Numbered from the stretch's first letter, positions 1-8,029 are shown. The stretch is 64,000 bases of DNA from QAND01 sp003150225 (GCF_044357945.1 NZ_CP076563.1:1798001-1862000), one strand, 5' to 3'. Translations and numbers: made by a program. The notes: generated by a model from the sequence alone, not told the origin.

Positions 1-125
1 AGGTTTATGGCCCAGAGGCCAAGATATCCTATGTGGATGCGCCGGAGGGCGCGGGGGAGGAACTTCCCCCCCTTGTGGAAAAGGCCAAGTCCGCCTTTGG
101 AGCGGACGTGATCATCACCGATTAG
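1..125 (+). CDS. dnaX: DNA polymerase III subunit gamma/tau, C-terminal end (partial)
   Basis: An open frame enters from the left edge (codons in phase with base 3) and stops at TAG 123-125. About 40 residues are visible, ending GADVIITD. The fragment alone has no diagnostic motif. The call rests on position: in Bacillota the gene directly upstream of ebfC-recR is dnaX, the clamp-loader subunit, and its extreme C-terminus is poorly conserved. The 13-base gap to ebfC and the AGGAGG inside it imply one operon. Confidence 0.7.
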   Translation, partial: VYGPEAKISYVDAPEGAGEELPPLVEKAKSAFGADVIITD

Positions 126-138
126 GAGGAATTGTAGG

Positions 139-486
139 ATGGCAAAAGGAAGAAGAGGCGGCTTCGGCGGCCCTGCCATGGGAGGCGGCATGCAGCAGCT
201 GATGGCCCAGGCTCAGCGGATGCAGGCCCAGATGGAACAGAAAAAGGCGGAATTGGATCAGCAGGAATTTACCGCGGGGGCGGGCGGTGGCGTGGTTACC
301 GCTACGGTAAACGGCGCAAAGCAGCTTGTTAGACTGGAGATCTCCCCTGAGGTGGTGGATCCTGAGGATGTGGAGATGTTGTCCGATCTGGTCATTGCTG
401 CTGTGAACGAGGCGATTGCCACTGCCGATACTACCGTAAACGAAGAGATGGCGAAGCTGAGCGGCGGCATGGGCTTGGGGTTATAA
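139..486 (+). CDS. ebfC: YbaB/EbfC nucleoid-associated protein
   Basis: A 115-residue protein of the YbaB/EbfC DNA-binding family, small dimeric nucleoid proteins almost always encoded between dnaX and recR. It has a Gly/Met-rich N-terminus, then the family core with a helix of Gln/Met/Lys (residues about 18-40), the segment VTATVNGAKQLVRLEISPEV and a C-terminal helix with DLVIAAVNEAI. Length is normal for the family. AGGAGGAATTG upstream supports the ATG. The stop lies 4 bases before recR, so the two are co-translated. Confidence 0.95.
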   Translation: MAKGRRGGFGGPAMGGGMQQLMAQAQRMQAQMEQKKAELDQQEFTAGAGGGVVTATVNGAKQLVRLEISPEVVDPEDVEMLSDLVIAAVNEAIATADTTVNEEMAKLSGGMGLGL

Positions 487-490
487 TCCC

Positions 491-1084
491 ATGTCCTATA
501 TCATCGAACCTCTGGCGAAGCTCACGGCCCATCTTTCCTCCCTGCCTGGCATCGGGGGGAAGACGGCTCAGCGATTGGCCTATCATATCATCACCATGGG
601 AGCTGCCGATGCCCAGGCCCTTGCAGGCAGCATCGTGGAGGCGGTGGAATCCGTCCGTTATTGTAAGGTGTGCGGCAATCTCACCGATCAGGAGATATGC
701 TCCATTTGTTCCGATCCCACCCGGGATCATTCCATCCTATGCGTGGTAAAGGATGCTCGGGATATTATGGCTATGGAACGGGCTAGGGTATTCCGGGGGG
801 TATACCATGTGCTGGGCGGGACGATTTCACCCATGGATGGTGTGGGCCCCGATGATCTGCGGATCAAAGAGCTGCTGGAACGGCTGCCTGAGGCCCGAGA
901 GGTGGTCCTGGCAACCAATCCCGATGTAGAGGGGGAGGCGACCGCTATTTATCTAGGGCGGTTAATCAAGCCCCTGGGAGTAAAGGTGAGCCGAATTGCC
1001 CATGGGGTGCCGGTAGGCGGTGACCTGGAATACACCGACGATATGACCCTTTTAAAATCCTTTGAGGGCCGTCGGGACCTGTAA
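491..1084 (+). CDS. recR: Recombination mediator protein RecR
   Basis: RecR acts with RecO/RecF to load RecA on gapped DNA. The 197-residue protein has the family length and order: helix-hairpin-helix (SLPGIGGKTAQRLA, residues 17-30), a zinc finger with Cys58, Cys61, Cys70 and Cys73, and a Toprim domain (about 80-175) containing LGGTISPMDGVGP. It follows ebfC by 4 bases. In Bacillus-type genomes yaaL and bofA come next. Here they are 6.4 kb away, after two inserted PTS operons. Confidence 0.97.
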   Translation: MSYIIEPLAKLTAHLSSLPGIGGKTAQRLAYHIITMGAADAQALAGSIVEAVESVRYCKVCGNLTDQEICSICSDPTRDHSILCVVKDARDIMAMERARVFRGVYHVLGGTISPMDGVGPDDLRIKELLERLPEAREVVLATNPDVEGEATAIYLGRLIKPLGVKVSRIAHGVPVGGDLEYTDDMTLLKSFEGRRDL

Positions 1085-1096
1085 GGGGGAAAGCCG

Positions 1097-1306
1097 TTGC
1101 AATGTCCATACTGTGGAAAAGAGATGACGCAGGGCAAGCTGTATGGAGAGGGTAGAAGGATCAAGTGGGCTCCGGATCATAAGAAGCGAATCCTTGGCAT
1201 TTTCTTGGGCTGGGGATATCCATTGGGGGAGTCTGATGGATTTCGGCGTTCCCGTGTGGAGGCGTGGCGTTGTGAAAAGTGTAAGAAAATCCTGTTAGAT
1301 GGATAA
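1097..1306 (+). CDS. Small zinc-ribbon protein
   Basis: A 69-residue protein with an N-terminal CPYC (Cys3/Cys6) and a C-terminal CEKC pair, which would form one zinc ribbon around a basic middle. It resembles the small PF20097-type (DUF6487) zinc-ribbon proteins of Clostridia; that name is from memory. The start is TTG at 1097, preceded by AAGGGGGAAAG; without it the first CPYC would be lost. It lies 12 bases after recR and ends directly before a terminator, so it is the last gene of the dnaX-recR operon. Function unknown. Confidence 0.75.
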   Translation: MQCPYCGKEMTQGKLYGEGRRIKWAPDHKKRILGIFLGWGYPLGESDGFRRSRVEAWRCEKCKKILLDG

Positions 1307-1330
1307 AAAAGGCCCAATTAGGGCCTTTTT
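1305..1330 (+). terminator. Intrinsic terminator of the dnaX-recR operon
   Basis: AAAAAGGCCC and GGGCCTTTTT pair around a 5-base AATTA loop and the T tract continues. The near-perfect symmetry lets it act in both directions. It begins inside the stop codon of the zinc-ribbon gene. Confidence 0.9.
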
Positions 1331-1337
1331 CTTTTGC

Positions 1338-1376
1338 CAAAAAAGCGACCGGCAGGAGCGCACTTTCTCCTGCCGG
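1338..1376 (-). terminator. Intrinsic terminator of PTS operon 1
   Basis: A 10-bp stem CCGGCAGGAG/CTCCTGCCGG (1349-1358 with 1367-1376). On the reverse strand it is followed by TCGCTTTTTTGG. It sits 34 bases after the IID stop. Confidence 0.88.
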
Positions 1377-1410
1377 CCAACATTGAAATAAATAGGGTTA
1401 ACTAGTTTGA

Positions 1411-2238
1411 TTAGAAGATGCCGATACCCACGCCAGCGATACCAACGATTACCATGATCAAAATGATCCAGGCAACGTTCATGCCTTTGCGGACACCAAC
1501 CAGAGCCAGCAAGCTCACGATCAAAGGCAGCAGCTTGGGGAAGATGCTGTCCAGAGCGGACTGCAGGGTCTGGGCGGTTTCGCCGGAGCCGGACAGGATG
1601 ATGGCGGTGTCCAAGCTGACGAAGTTGGCGCACATGGCACCTACCATGATCAGACCAATGGTGGTGGCGCCCATGGTGAGCATATCCACATAACCACTCT
1701 CATAAGCGGTCTCCAGGAACTGGTTGCCCAGGCTGTAGCCAAACTTCAGGCCGTACCACCGCACGATGGTGCTGAACAGGTGATAGATGGCCAGGAAGAC
1801 GATGGGAGCCAGGATGGAGCCATTCTGGGCCAGGGTGATGGACACGGAAGCAGCGATGGTCCGAACGGTTACCCAGAAGATGGCGTCGCCCACACCGGAC
1901 AGGGGGCCCATCAAAGCGGCCTTGATGGCGCTGATGGAAGCGGGATCAAAGTTCTCAGGATCGGCAGCGTACTCGCCCTCCATGGACATGCACAGTCCAA
2001 GGATGAAGAACGCGGTCTCGGGGGTGCAGTTGAAGAATGCCTGGTGCCGTACCATGGCCTCAATCAGCTTTTCTTTGTTATCGGGATAGAGCTTCTTGAG
2101 CCAGGGAAGCATAGCGTAGCAGAAGCCAGCGGTCATCATCTTAACCTGGCTAAAACAGGCCTGGCTGAGGAATACATAGCGCCAGTAGATCTTAGTCCGC
2201 ATCTTGGAATCCATGATGATTGCTTCGTTATTAGCCAA
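1411..2238 (-). CDS. PTS mannose-family transporter subunit IID (copy 1)
   Basis: IID forms the membrane channel of mannose-family phosphotransferase permeases together with IIC. The 275 residues contain the family core FSQVKMMTAGFCYAM and RHQAFFNCTPETAFF...SMEGE, a Gly-rich loop ALMGPLSGVGDAIFW, and C-terminal hydrophobic segments. I place the start at TTG 2238, because GGAGAGGAGG lies 9 bases upstream and the TTG overlaps the IIC stop, giving translational coupling. An ATG at 2214 is possible but has no ribosome site. It is the last gene of operon 1. The C-terminal half is nearly identical to copy 2. The sugar cannot be told from the sequence. Confidence 0.93.
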   Translation of the reverse strand: MANNEAIIMDSKMRTKIYWRYVFLSQACFSQVKMMTAGFCYAMLPWLKKLYPDNKEKLIEAMVRHQAFFNCTPETAFFILGLCMSMEGEYAADPENFDPASISAIKAALMGPLSGVGDAIFWVTVRTIAASVSITLAQNGSILAPIVFLAIYHLFSTIVRWYGLKFGYSLGNQFLETAYESGYVDMLTMGATTIGLIMVGAMCANFVSLDTAIILSGSGETAQTLQSALDSIFPKLLPLIVSLLALVGVRKGMNVAWIILIMVIVGIAGVGIGIF

Positions 2239-3025
2239 AGAGATCGTCCTCCTCTCCGTTGGAGCCGCCAACGGCCTTTAGCCGGTTGCGGAGATCCAGT
2301 TCGTTGTAAACCTGCATCAAAGTGATAAACACAGCGATGACGACCATGAAGGTCATGTTGATGTTGAGGTACACGGTGGCGGCGAAGCCAAAGAAGAAGT
2401 AGATGGAGGCTTTGCCGGACCACAGCATGTTCATCAGAAGAGCAAGACCAACGGCGGGCATCATGCCAGCAGCCACACTCATGCCATCCAGGATGAAGGC
2501 AGGAATGGCGGCCATAGCGCTCTGAAGAGCATCGGCGCCCAGCGCGATAGCGGCAAACACCAGAACGGTGGAGAACAAGCCGTTTACCAGGTTGCCGATG
2601 ATGATCAAACGGCTATAGCCGGCGGTGTTGCCCTGAGCAGCATACCGCTCGAAAATGGGCACCAAAGCGCCCTGGTAGACGATACGGACGGTGAGGGACC
2701 AGATGGCAGCCACAACGCCGATGGCAGCAGCCAGCACGATGGCGGTATCAACATCCATGCCGGTGCCGATGCAGAGACTGGTTACCAGGGTAGCGGCCAG
2801 GAAGCAGTCGCTGGGGATGGAACCACCGATGTTGGTGATGCCCATGAACAGCAGCTCCAAGGAAGCGCCCAGGGCCAGACCGGTCTGGACGTCACCCAGC
2901 ACGATGCCCAGCACGGGACATACCACGATGGGCCGGTTGAGGTGCGAATGACCATAAAAACTGTATAAGGTCTGAATAATGTAGTACACAATTGCCGTGG
3001 TTAAGGCAAGAGAAGTTGCACTCAT
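2231..3025 (-). CDS. PTS mannose-family transporter subunit IIC (copy 1)
   Basis: A 264-residue polytopic IIC subunit, which carries the sugar through the membrane. Family marks include RPIVVCPVLGIVLGD, LGASLELLFMGITNIGGSIPSD and several hydrophobic spans, ending in a cytosolic tail KAVGGSNGEEDDLFG. It overlaps the IID start by 8 bases and lies 66 bases after IIB. From about residue 175 to the end it is almost residue-for-residue the same as copy 2, while the N-terminal half differs clearly. That pattern points to recent gene conversion between the two copies. Confidence 0.95.
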   Translation of the reverse strand: MSATSLALTTAIVYYIIQTLYSFYGHSHLNRPIVVCPVLGIVLGDVQTGLALGASLELLFMGITNIGGSIPSDCFLAATLVTSLCIGTGMDVDTAIVLAAAIGVVAAIWSLTVRIVYQGALVPIFERYAAQGNTAGYSRLIIIGNLVNGLFSTVLVFAAIALGADALQSAMAAIPAFILDGMSVAAGMMPAVGLALLMNMLWSGKASIYFFFGFAATVYLNINMTFMVVIAVFITLMQVYNELDLRNRLKAVGGSNGEEDDLFG

Positions 3026-3091
3026 TCCTTCGTTCCCCTTTCAATTAAGATTTAAAAAAAGTAGAAATACTGGTGTAAAAACGATTCCGAA

Positions 3092-3583
3092 TTACTTCAG
3101 GACGTCGTCCAGGGTGACCATCGCCATGTACGGCAGTAGCTGTACGTCGATGGGAATCCCCGTCTGTTTCATTTCGTCGATGATCTTCAGGTCCTCTTCA
3201 TCGACATATACGTTGTCGGAAAGTTTCTTCTTCTGCGCAACGTCGCCTCCATTCAGACGGCCGTAGTTGCCGAAGTTGATCCGCTTCACCTGATCGGTTG
3301 CACCCTTGGCAATGGCCAAGGCATCCGCCAGATTGGTGACGATGATACCGATGACCGTATTGGCACTGCGAGGATCGTTCAGGGTTTTGATGGTCTGCTC
3401 GATGCTCTGTACCGTGGTCTTACTGCTGGGCGGTCCTGCCATCTTCAACGCCATGGTCTGGGTTTTGCTGGCGGCTGCCTCATCATTGGCTACCAACAGC
3501 ACCTTGAACTCCAGGGCTTTGCTCCAAGCGATTGCCACCTGGCCGTGGATCATACGGTCGTCTACACGCATCAGTTTTACCAT
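3092..3583 (-). CDS. PTS mannose/fructose/sorbose-family subunit IIB (copy 1)
   Basis: IIB is the cytosolic phosphocarrier that passes phosphate from IIA to the incoming sugar. This 163-residue protein has the active-site motif RVDDRMIHGQVAIAW, with the phospho-His at position 13 of the protein (RMIHGQ), and the family C-terminus PIDVQLLPYMAMVTLDDVL. The ATG at 3583 follows AAAGGAGGTGAAAGA, a strong site. A longer reading from 3631 lacks support. It is the first gene of operon 1, about 100 bases behind its promoter. No IIA gene or domain is present. Confidence 0.95.
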   Translation of the reverse strand: MVKLMRVDDRMIHGQVAIAWSKALEFKVLLVANDEAAASKTQTMALKMAGPPSSKTTVQSIEQTIKTLNDPRSANTVIGIIVTNLADALAIAKGATDQVKRINFGNYGRLNGGDVAQKKKLSDNVYVDEEDLKIIDEMKQTGIPIDVQLLPYMAMVTLDDVLK

Positions 3584-3680
3584 TCTTTCACCTCCTTTAT
3601 GGGGTCCTAGTATGTTTGTGGGCGCTGCCATGTGGCGGCTCCCAAATGTAAGAACAAAGCAAAACTACAAAATCGAGTAT

Positions 3681-3709
3681 ATTGTATTGTAGGCGATATG
3701 TTGTGTCAA
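3681..3709 (-). promoter_or_regulatory. Promoter of PTS operon 1
   Basis: On the reverse strand TTGACA (3704-3709), a 17-base spacer and TACAAT (3681-3686) form a near-consensus sigma-A promoter. The block CTACAATACAAT is shared with the promoter of PTS operon 2 at identical spacing. No -12/-24 sigma-54 site of the LevR type was seen. Confidence 0.88.
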
Positions 3710-4524
3710 GACTATAAAAAAACAATAAATCACTCAATAATGATTGGATTTTATGTTTTTTTGATGGAAAAAGAAACAAATATTGGATAATCACATAGAA
3801 TTTTAAAGAAAAAATACAATAATAAACGCTTTTGTTTGTTACAAAGAAAGCAGAAAACTACATCAAAAGAAGAAAAAAGCGTTTCATTCATGGTGAGGGG
3901 GGATAGCAATGAAATGGCGTTATCAATGGGATTTACGTGTATAAAAAAACAAATAGAAAGGAAGCAAATGGGAATAAAAGTTCAAAAAATCAATAAAATA
4001 TTGAGCTTTCTTGTTTTAATGTAAATGTTTTGATCAAAATAATAAAGAAAATAGTTTGATATTGTTTCTTTTTGCAAAATGGAGGAATTTTCTTTATTTG
4101 CAAAAAATGCATAGATAGAAGTTGGGGTGGCCCGGGGGAATCGGACGGGTTTGGGGTGGAGGCGAGATGGGGGACGGATGTTTTTCTTGAAGAAGCTGCG
4201 GGGAGCGCCAAGGAGGAGAAGGATATGGCGCGGGGATGGAGATCTCTTGAAAGCTCCGGAGGGGGCAACGCCGTTTGTGATAGAGGGGGGGTTGGGGCAA
4301 ATCGTGGGGAATTCCATGAGGAGAATGAAGCTGTACCGGAAGAATCACGATGGGAGGAATACAGCTATGGGGCATGGGAATCTGGCGTCAAGGAGAGCAA
4401 CGCGGGAAAGAGAAGGGGAAAGGCTGTAAGGGGAAATCCAGCGCCGGCGCAAGAGGCGAAATCAATTGGCCATAATTGGCCAAAATTGTCCGGATAAAGC
4501 CAGTCTTTACGGGCAGAAGGGAAT
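3710..4524. other. Gene-free stretch between the PTS operons
   Basis: Roughly 800 bases without a credible gene. Bases 3710-4070 are strongly AT-rich, and 4110-4450 are G-rich on the plus strand. A perfect 10-bp inverted repeat AAACGCTTTT (3824-3833) / AAAAGCGTTT (3875-3884) lies upstream of promoter 1 and could bind a regulator. Open frames here have low-complexity, non-protein-like composition and no ribosome sites. Confidence 0.6.
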
Positions 4525-4556
4525 AAAAAAGCCTCCAAGGCAACGGAGGCTTTTTT
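4525..4556. terminator. Bidirectional terminator downstream of PTS operon 2
   Basis: AAAAAAGCCTCC and GGAGGCTTTTTT pair around AAGGCAAC, with T tracts on both strands. It lies just beyond the 4564-4595 hairpin, so operon 2 ends in two tandem terminators. Confidence 0.85.
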
Positions 4557-4595
4557 AAAAAGAAATGGACGGGAGCCCGAAGGTTCCCGTCCATT
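4555..4595 (-). terminator. Intrinsic terminator of PTS operon 2
   Basis: An 11-bp stem AATGGACGGGA (4564-4574) / TCCCGTCCATT (4585-4595). On the reverse strand it is followed by TCTTTTTAA. It lies 40 bases after the IID stop. Confidence 0.87.
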
Positions 4596-4634
4596 GTTCT
4601 TGGTACGAAGGGGCGATCGCCCCGTTGGTACGAT

Positions 4635-5459
4635 TTAGAAGATGCCGATACCCACGCCAGCGATGCCGACGATTACCATGATCACGATCAACCAAGCAAC
4701 GTTGATGCCCTTGCGGATACCAACCAGGGTCAAAAGGCTCACGATCAGGGGCAGCAGCTTGGGGAAGATGCTGTCCAGAGCGGACTGCAGGGTCTGGGCG
4801 GTTTCGCCGGAGCCGGACAGGATGATGGCGGTGTTCAGGCTGACGAAGTTGGCGCACATGGCGCCTACCATGATCAGACCGATGGTGGTGGCGCCCATGG
4901 TGAGCATATCCACGTAACCACTCTCGTAGGCCATCTCCAGGAAGTTGTTGCCCAGGCTGTAGCCATACTTCAGCATCAGCCAACGCAGGGGCTCGCTGAT
5001 CACGTGGTAGACCACGAGGAACACGAAGGGAGCCAGCATGGAGCCGTTCTGGGCCAGGGTAATGGCCACGGAAGCGGCGATGGTCCGAACGGTTACCCAG
5101 AAGATAGCGTCGCCCACACCGGACAGGGGGCCCATCAAAGCGGCTTTCAGCGCGCTGATGGAAGCGGGATCAAAGTTCTCAGGATCGGCGGCGTACTCGC
5201 CCTCCATGGACATGCACAGTCCAAGGATGAAGAACGCGGTCTCAGGGGTGCAGTTGAAGAATGCCTGGTGCCGTACCATGGCCTCGGCCATCTTCTCCTG
5301 GTCGTCGCCGTAGAGCTTCTTGAGCCAGGGAGCCATGGCATAGCAGAAGCCGGCGGTCATCATCTTAACCTGGCTGAACGCAGCGGACGCCATGATCTCG
5401 TAGCGCCACCAGATTTTTGCCCGTAGTTTCTTGTCCATTACGACTACTTCATTAGCCAA
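4635..5459 (-). CDS. PTS mannose-family transporter subunit IID (copy 2)
   Basis: The 274-residue paralogue of the 1411-2238 product, with the same FSQVKMMTAGFCYAM and RHQAFFNCTPETAFF core and a nearly identical C-terminal region (TMGATTIGLIMVGAMCANFVSL onward). The main differences are at the N-terminus (VVVMDKKLRAKIWWRYE) and around residues 120-145. As in copy 1 the best start is a TTG (5459) overlapping the IIC stop, with GGAGGGGAGG 9 bases before it. An ATG at 5438 is the alternative. Confidence 0.93.
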   Translation of the reverse strand: MANEVVVMDKKLRAKIWWRYEIMASAAFSQVKMMTAGFCYAMAPWLKKLYGDDQEKMAEAMVRHQAFFNCTPETAFFILGLCMSMEGEYAADPENFDPASISALKAALMGPLSGVGDAIFWVTVRTIAASVAITLAQNGSMLAPFVFLVVYHVISEPLRWLMLKYGYSLGNNFLEMAYESGYVDMLTMGATTIGLIMVGAMCANFVSLNTAIILSGSGETAQTLQSALDSIFPKLLPLIVSLLTLVGIRKGINVAWLIVIMVIVGIAGVGIGIF

Positions 5460-6246
5460 AGAGATCGTCCTCCCCTCCGTTGGAGCCGCCAACAGCCTTC
5501 AGCCGGTTGCGGAGATCCAACTCGTTGTAAACCTGCATCAAAGTGATAAACACAGCGATGACGACCATGAAGGTCATGTTGATGTTGAGGTACACGGTGG
5601 CGGCGAAGCCGAAGAAGAAGTAGATGGAGGCTTTGCCGGACCACAGCATGTTCATCAGGAGGCCAAGTCCGATGGCGGGCATCATGCCGGCAGCCACGCT
5701 GAGACCATCCAGAATGAAGGCAGGGATAGAAGCCAGGATGCCCTGGAGAGCGTCGGCGCCCAGTGCGATGGCGACGTACACCAAGAGGGTGGAGAAGATG
5801 GGGTTGGTCGCGTTGGCCAGGATGGTCATGCGATTGTAGCCCTTCACATCGCCCTTGGCGGCCATCCGCTCAAAGATGGCAACGAACATACCCTGGTAGA
5901 TGATACGGACGGTGACGGACCAGATGCCGGATACGGCGCCGATAGCGGCGGCCAGAACCACGGCGGTCTCATAGTCCAGACCGGTGCCGATGCACAGGGC
6001 GGTTACGATGGTGCCGGCGATGAATACATCACTGGGGATGGAACCACCGATGTTGGTGATGCCCATGAACAGCAGCTCCAGAGAGGCGCCCAAGGCAAGA
6101 CCGGTAGCAGCGTCGCCCAACACGATGCCCAGGATGGGGCATACCACGATGGGGCGGGTCGCAAAGTTATGAGCCCAGAACTGGTTGAGCTCGCTGAACG
6201 CGAGATATACCAGTGCAGTGGTTAAAGCAAGAGTACCTGCACTCAA
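5452..6246 (-). CDS. PTS mannose-family transporter subunit IIC (copy 2)
   Basis: A 264-residue IIC with RPIVVCPILGIVLGD and GASLELLFMGITNIGGSIPSD. The N-terminal helix (LAFSELNQFWAHNFAT) and the middle region (KGYNRMTILANATNPIF) differ from copy 1, whereas the last ~90 residues match it with only a few substitutions. It overlaps IID by 8 bases and follows IIB. The divergent, substrate-facing half may mean the two permeases take different sugars; that is inference. Confidence 0.95.
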   Translation of the reverse strand: MSAGTLALTTALVYLAFSELNQFWAHNFATRPIVVCPILGIVLGDAATGLALGASLELLFMGITNIGGSIPSDVFIAGTIVTALCIGTGLDYETAVVLAAAIGAVSGIWSVTVRIIYQGMFVAIFERMAAKGDVKGYNRMTILANATNPIFSTLLVYVAIALGADALQGILASIPAFILDGLSVAAGMMPAIGLGLLMNMLWSGKASIYFFFGFAATVYLNINMTFMVVIAVFITLMQVYNELDLRNRLKAVGGSNGGEDDLFG

Positions 6247-6298
6247 ATTAATTAACCCCTTTCATTTCAATGTAAAAGTGCGAATTAAGTAGGTAAGA

Positions 6299-6790
6299 TT
6301 ACTTCAGGACGTCGTCCAGGGTAACCATCGCCATGTACGGCAGCAGCTGTACGTCGATGGGAATCCCGGTCTTTTTCATCTCTTCAATGACTTTCAGATC
6401 CTCTTCGTCCACGTAGACGTTATCGGAGAGTTTTTTCTTCTGCGAGACGTCTCCGCCGTTCAGGCGGCCGTAGTTGCCGAAGTTGATCCGCTTTACCTGG
6501 TCGGTAGCTCCCTGCGCGATGGCGAGGGCATCCTTTAGATTGGTGACGATGACCCCGATTACGGTATTAGCGGTACGGGGATCGTTGATGGTCTTGATCG
6601 CCTGCTCAATGCTCTGTACCGTGGTCTTACTGCTGGGCGGGCCTGCCATCTTCAACGCCATGGTCTGGGTCTTGCTGGCAGCGGACTCATCGTTGGCCAC
6701 CATCAAAACCTTGAATTCCAAGGCCTTGCTCCAGGCAATGGCCACCTGGCCATGGATCCTACGATCATCCACGCGCATCAATTTTACCAT
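6299..6790 (-). CDS. PTS mannose/fructose/sorbose-family subunit IIB (copy 2)
   Basis: A 163-residue IIB with the phospho-His motif RVDDRRIHGQVAIAW and C-terminus PIDVQLLPYMAMVTLDDVL, very close to copy 1 along its whole length. The ATG at 6790 is preceded by GAGGAGGTGAAACA. It is the first gene of operon 2. A IIA component must come from elsewhere in the genome, because neither operon has one. Confidence 0.95.
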   Translation of the reverse strand: MVKLMRVDDRRIHGQVAIAWSKALEFKVLMVANDESAASKTQTMALKMAGPPSSKTTVQSIEQAIKTINDPRTANTVIGVIVTNLKDALAIAQGATDQVKRINFGNYGRLNGGDVSQKKKLSDNVYVDEEDLKVIEEMKKTGIPIDVQLLPYMAMVTLDDVLK

Positions 6791-6901
6791 TGTTTCACCT
6801 CCTCATCTGTTACTGTATTTCATGGAAGCCCGTATGGAAGATCCATATAGCTCCGGCCTCCAAACTCAATCGAAAAGAAGTTGAATTACATCTTCAGCCA
6901 T

Positions 6902-6930
6902 ATTGTATTGTAGACGAAATGATGTGTCAA
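6902..6930 (-). promoter_or_regulatory. Promoter of PTS operon 2
   Basis: TTGACA (6925-6930), 17 bases and TACAAT (6902-6907) on the reverse strand. The -10 region CTACAATACAATAT is shared with promoter 1, while the spacer differs at several positions. The leader to IIB is about 110 bases. Confidence 0.88.
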
Positions 6931-7453
6931 GAGGGAAAACAACAATAAGCAAAAGAATAAATGAGCATTTTCTTGGGTTTTTAGAACAAAGAAAAGAAAT
7001 AAATACAAAAATCGTAAAAAATATTGCATTTGATTTGCCTTTGAAAAAACACAAAACTACATGGATCGAATTGGTAAATGTTGTATAGAAGCGCGGGAGA
7101 GGGACGCGTGAAAAATCCCTTTATTGGCTGGGTTTTTTGACATGCAGATGAAGAAGCAATCATGGGAATGGAATTACGGTACTCGTTTTTTTGTTTGATT
7201 AAAAATGATGTTTCTTGAGAGGCCTCCCCATGGCATGGGGCAAAGGTGGGGAAAATAGTTCGTTCTTGTTGTATCTTGTGAGTTTTTGTGAGTTTTTGTG
7301 GCAAAAAGTGTGGTTTGTTTTTGCAAAATTTGCAAGAAACGGGAAGGAAGACCGGGAGCTAGGGATAGGCGGGCCGTTTGGATTTTGGGGTTGGGTATGG
7401 AATGGCTTTGGCCTGTCCATACTAATAACAATGAAATCCAGAGGAGGATGATT
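6931..7453. other. Gene-free stretch upstream of PTS operon 2
   Basis: About 520 bases without a supported gene. The first 150 bases are AT-rich and 7320-7440 are G-rich on the plus strand, the same composition order as the stretch upstream of operon 1. The only shared short string noticed is TTTTTGCAAAAT. No hairpin, riboswitch or repeat was recognised. Confidence 0.5.
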
Positions 7454-7693
7454 ATGGGCAGGCTGTTTGTGAACCGGCACCGGGGCGGAGATTATCTGGA
7501 TACCGTTCGTCAGGCCCTGGCGGCCTACCGGGACGCCCAGAACTATTTTGAAAACGTGACCAACCCCGATCTGGTGGATTACGCCATCTATGATATGGAG
7601 GCGGCCCGGAAGCGGTACGTTTATCTTTTAAAGATGGCCCGCCAGGGGCAGGAGGTCATCGAGCTGCGAGAGTTGGAACAGGAGGCGGAATAG
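7454..7693 (+). CDS. yaaL: DUF2508 (YaaL) family protein
   Basis: A 79-residue soluble protein of the YaaL/DUF2508 family, unknown in function but a constant neighbour of recR and bofA in spore formers. It is helical and charged, with AYRDAQNYFENVTNPDLVDYAIYDMEAARKRY... typical of the family. GAGGAGG at 7441-7447 supports ATG 7454; an ATG at 7448 is too close to it. It lies 6.4 kb from recR because of the PTS insertion. Confidence 0.85.
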   Translation: MGRLFVNRHRGGDYLDTVRQALAAYRDAQNYFENVTNPDLVDYAIYDMEAARKRYVYLLKMARQGQEVIELRELEQEAE

Positions 7694-7753
7694 GCATAGC
7701 CATGGGAGCGGACGCATAGGATGGTGGTAAGAAACCAATGAGGGGGCACCGCT

Positions 7754-8029
7754 ATGCCTGGAATTACCCTGGGCTCCGTTGGGGCCTATGCAGCCGCTAT
7801 TCTATTGTTGTTCCTGCTGGGAAAGGCGCTGGCTCTGCCCATGCGCTTGATCGGCAAACTGATTCTAAACGGGGTAGCCGGCGGGGTGGCGCTGTTCCTC
7901 ATCAACCTATTGGGGGCAAAGGTGGGCGTCAACATTGGAATCAACCCCCTTACCGCCCTCATTGCGGGATTTCTGGGGCTGCCGGGAATCGTCATGCTGG
8001 TGCTGCTTCAATATATCTTTTTATTATAG
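7754..8029 (+). CDS. bofA: BofA-family pro-sigma-K processing inhibitor
   Basis: A 91-residue membrane protein with at least two hydrophobic spans and the BofA C-terminal block NPLTALIAGFLGLPGIVMLVLL. In Bacillus BofA holds the SpoIVFB protease in check until the forespore signals, delaying sigma-K activation. GAGGGGGC precedes the ATG. Presence of the gene implies sporulation, though BofA homologues also occur in some non-sporing relatives. Confidence 0.9.
   Translation: MPGITLGSVGAYAAAILLLFLLGKALALPMRLIGKLILNGVAGGVALFLINLLGAKVGVNIGINPLTALIAGFLGLPGIVMLVLLQYIFLL

Noticed and set aside
4072..4497. A 141-residue plus-strand open frame between the PTS operons
   Set aside because: Composition is dominated by Gly, Glu and Trp from a G-rich DNA stretch, it has no ribosome site and matches no known family.
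5431..6225. 264-codon plus-strand open frame opposite IIC copy 2
   Set aside because: Antisense shadow; composed mostly of Gly, Asp, His and Gln, with no ribosome site.
6931..7453. Open frames of 60-130 codons in the region before yaaL
   Set aside because: They lie in AT-rich or G-rich noncoding sequence; only the segment from 7454 has a ribosome site and family support.
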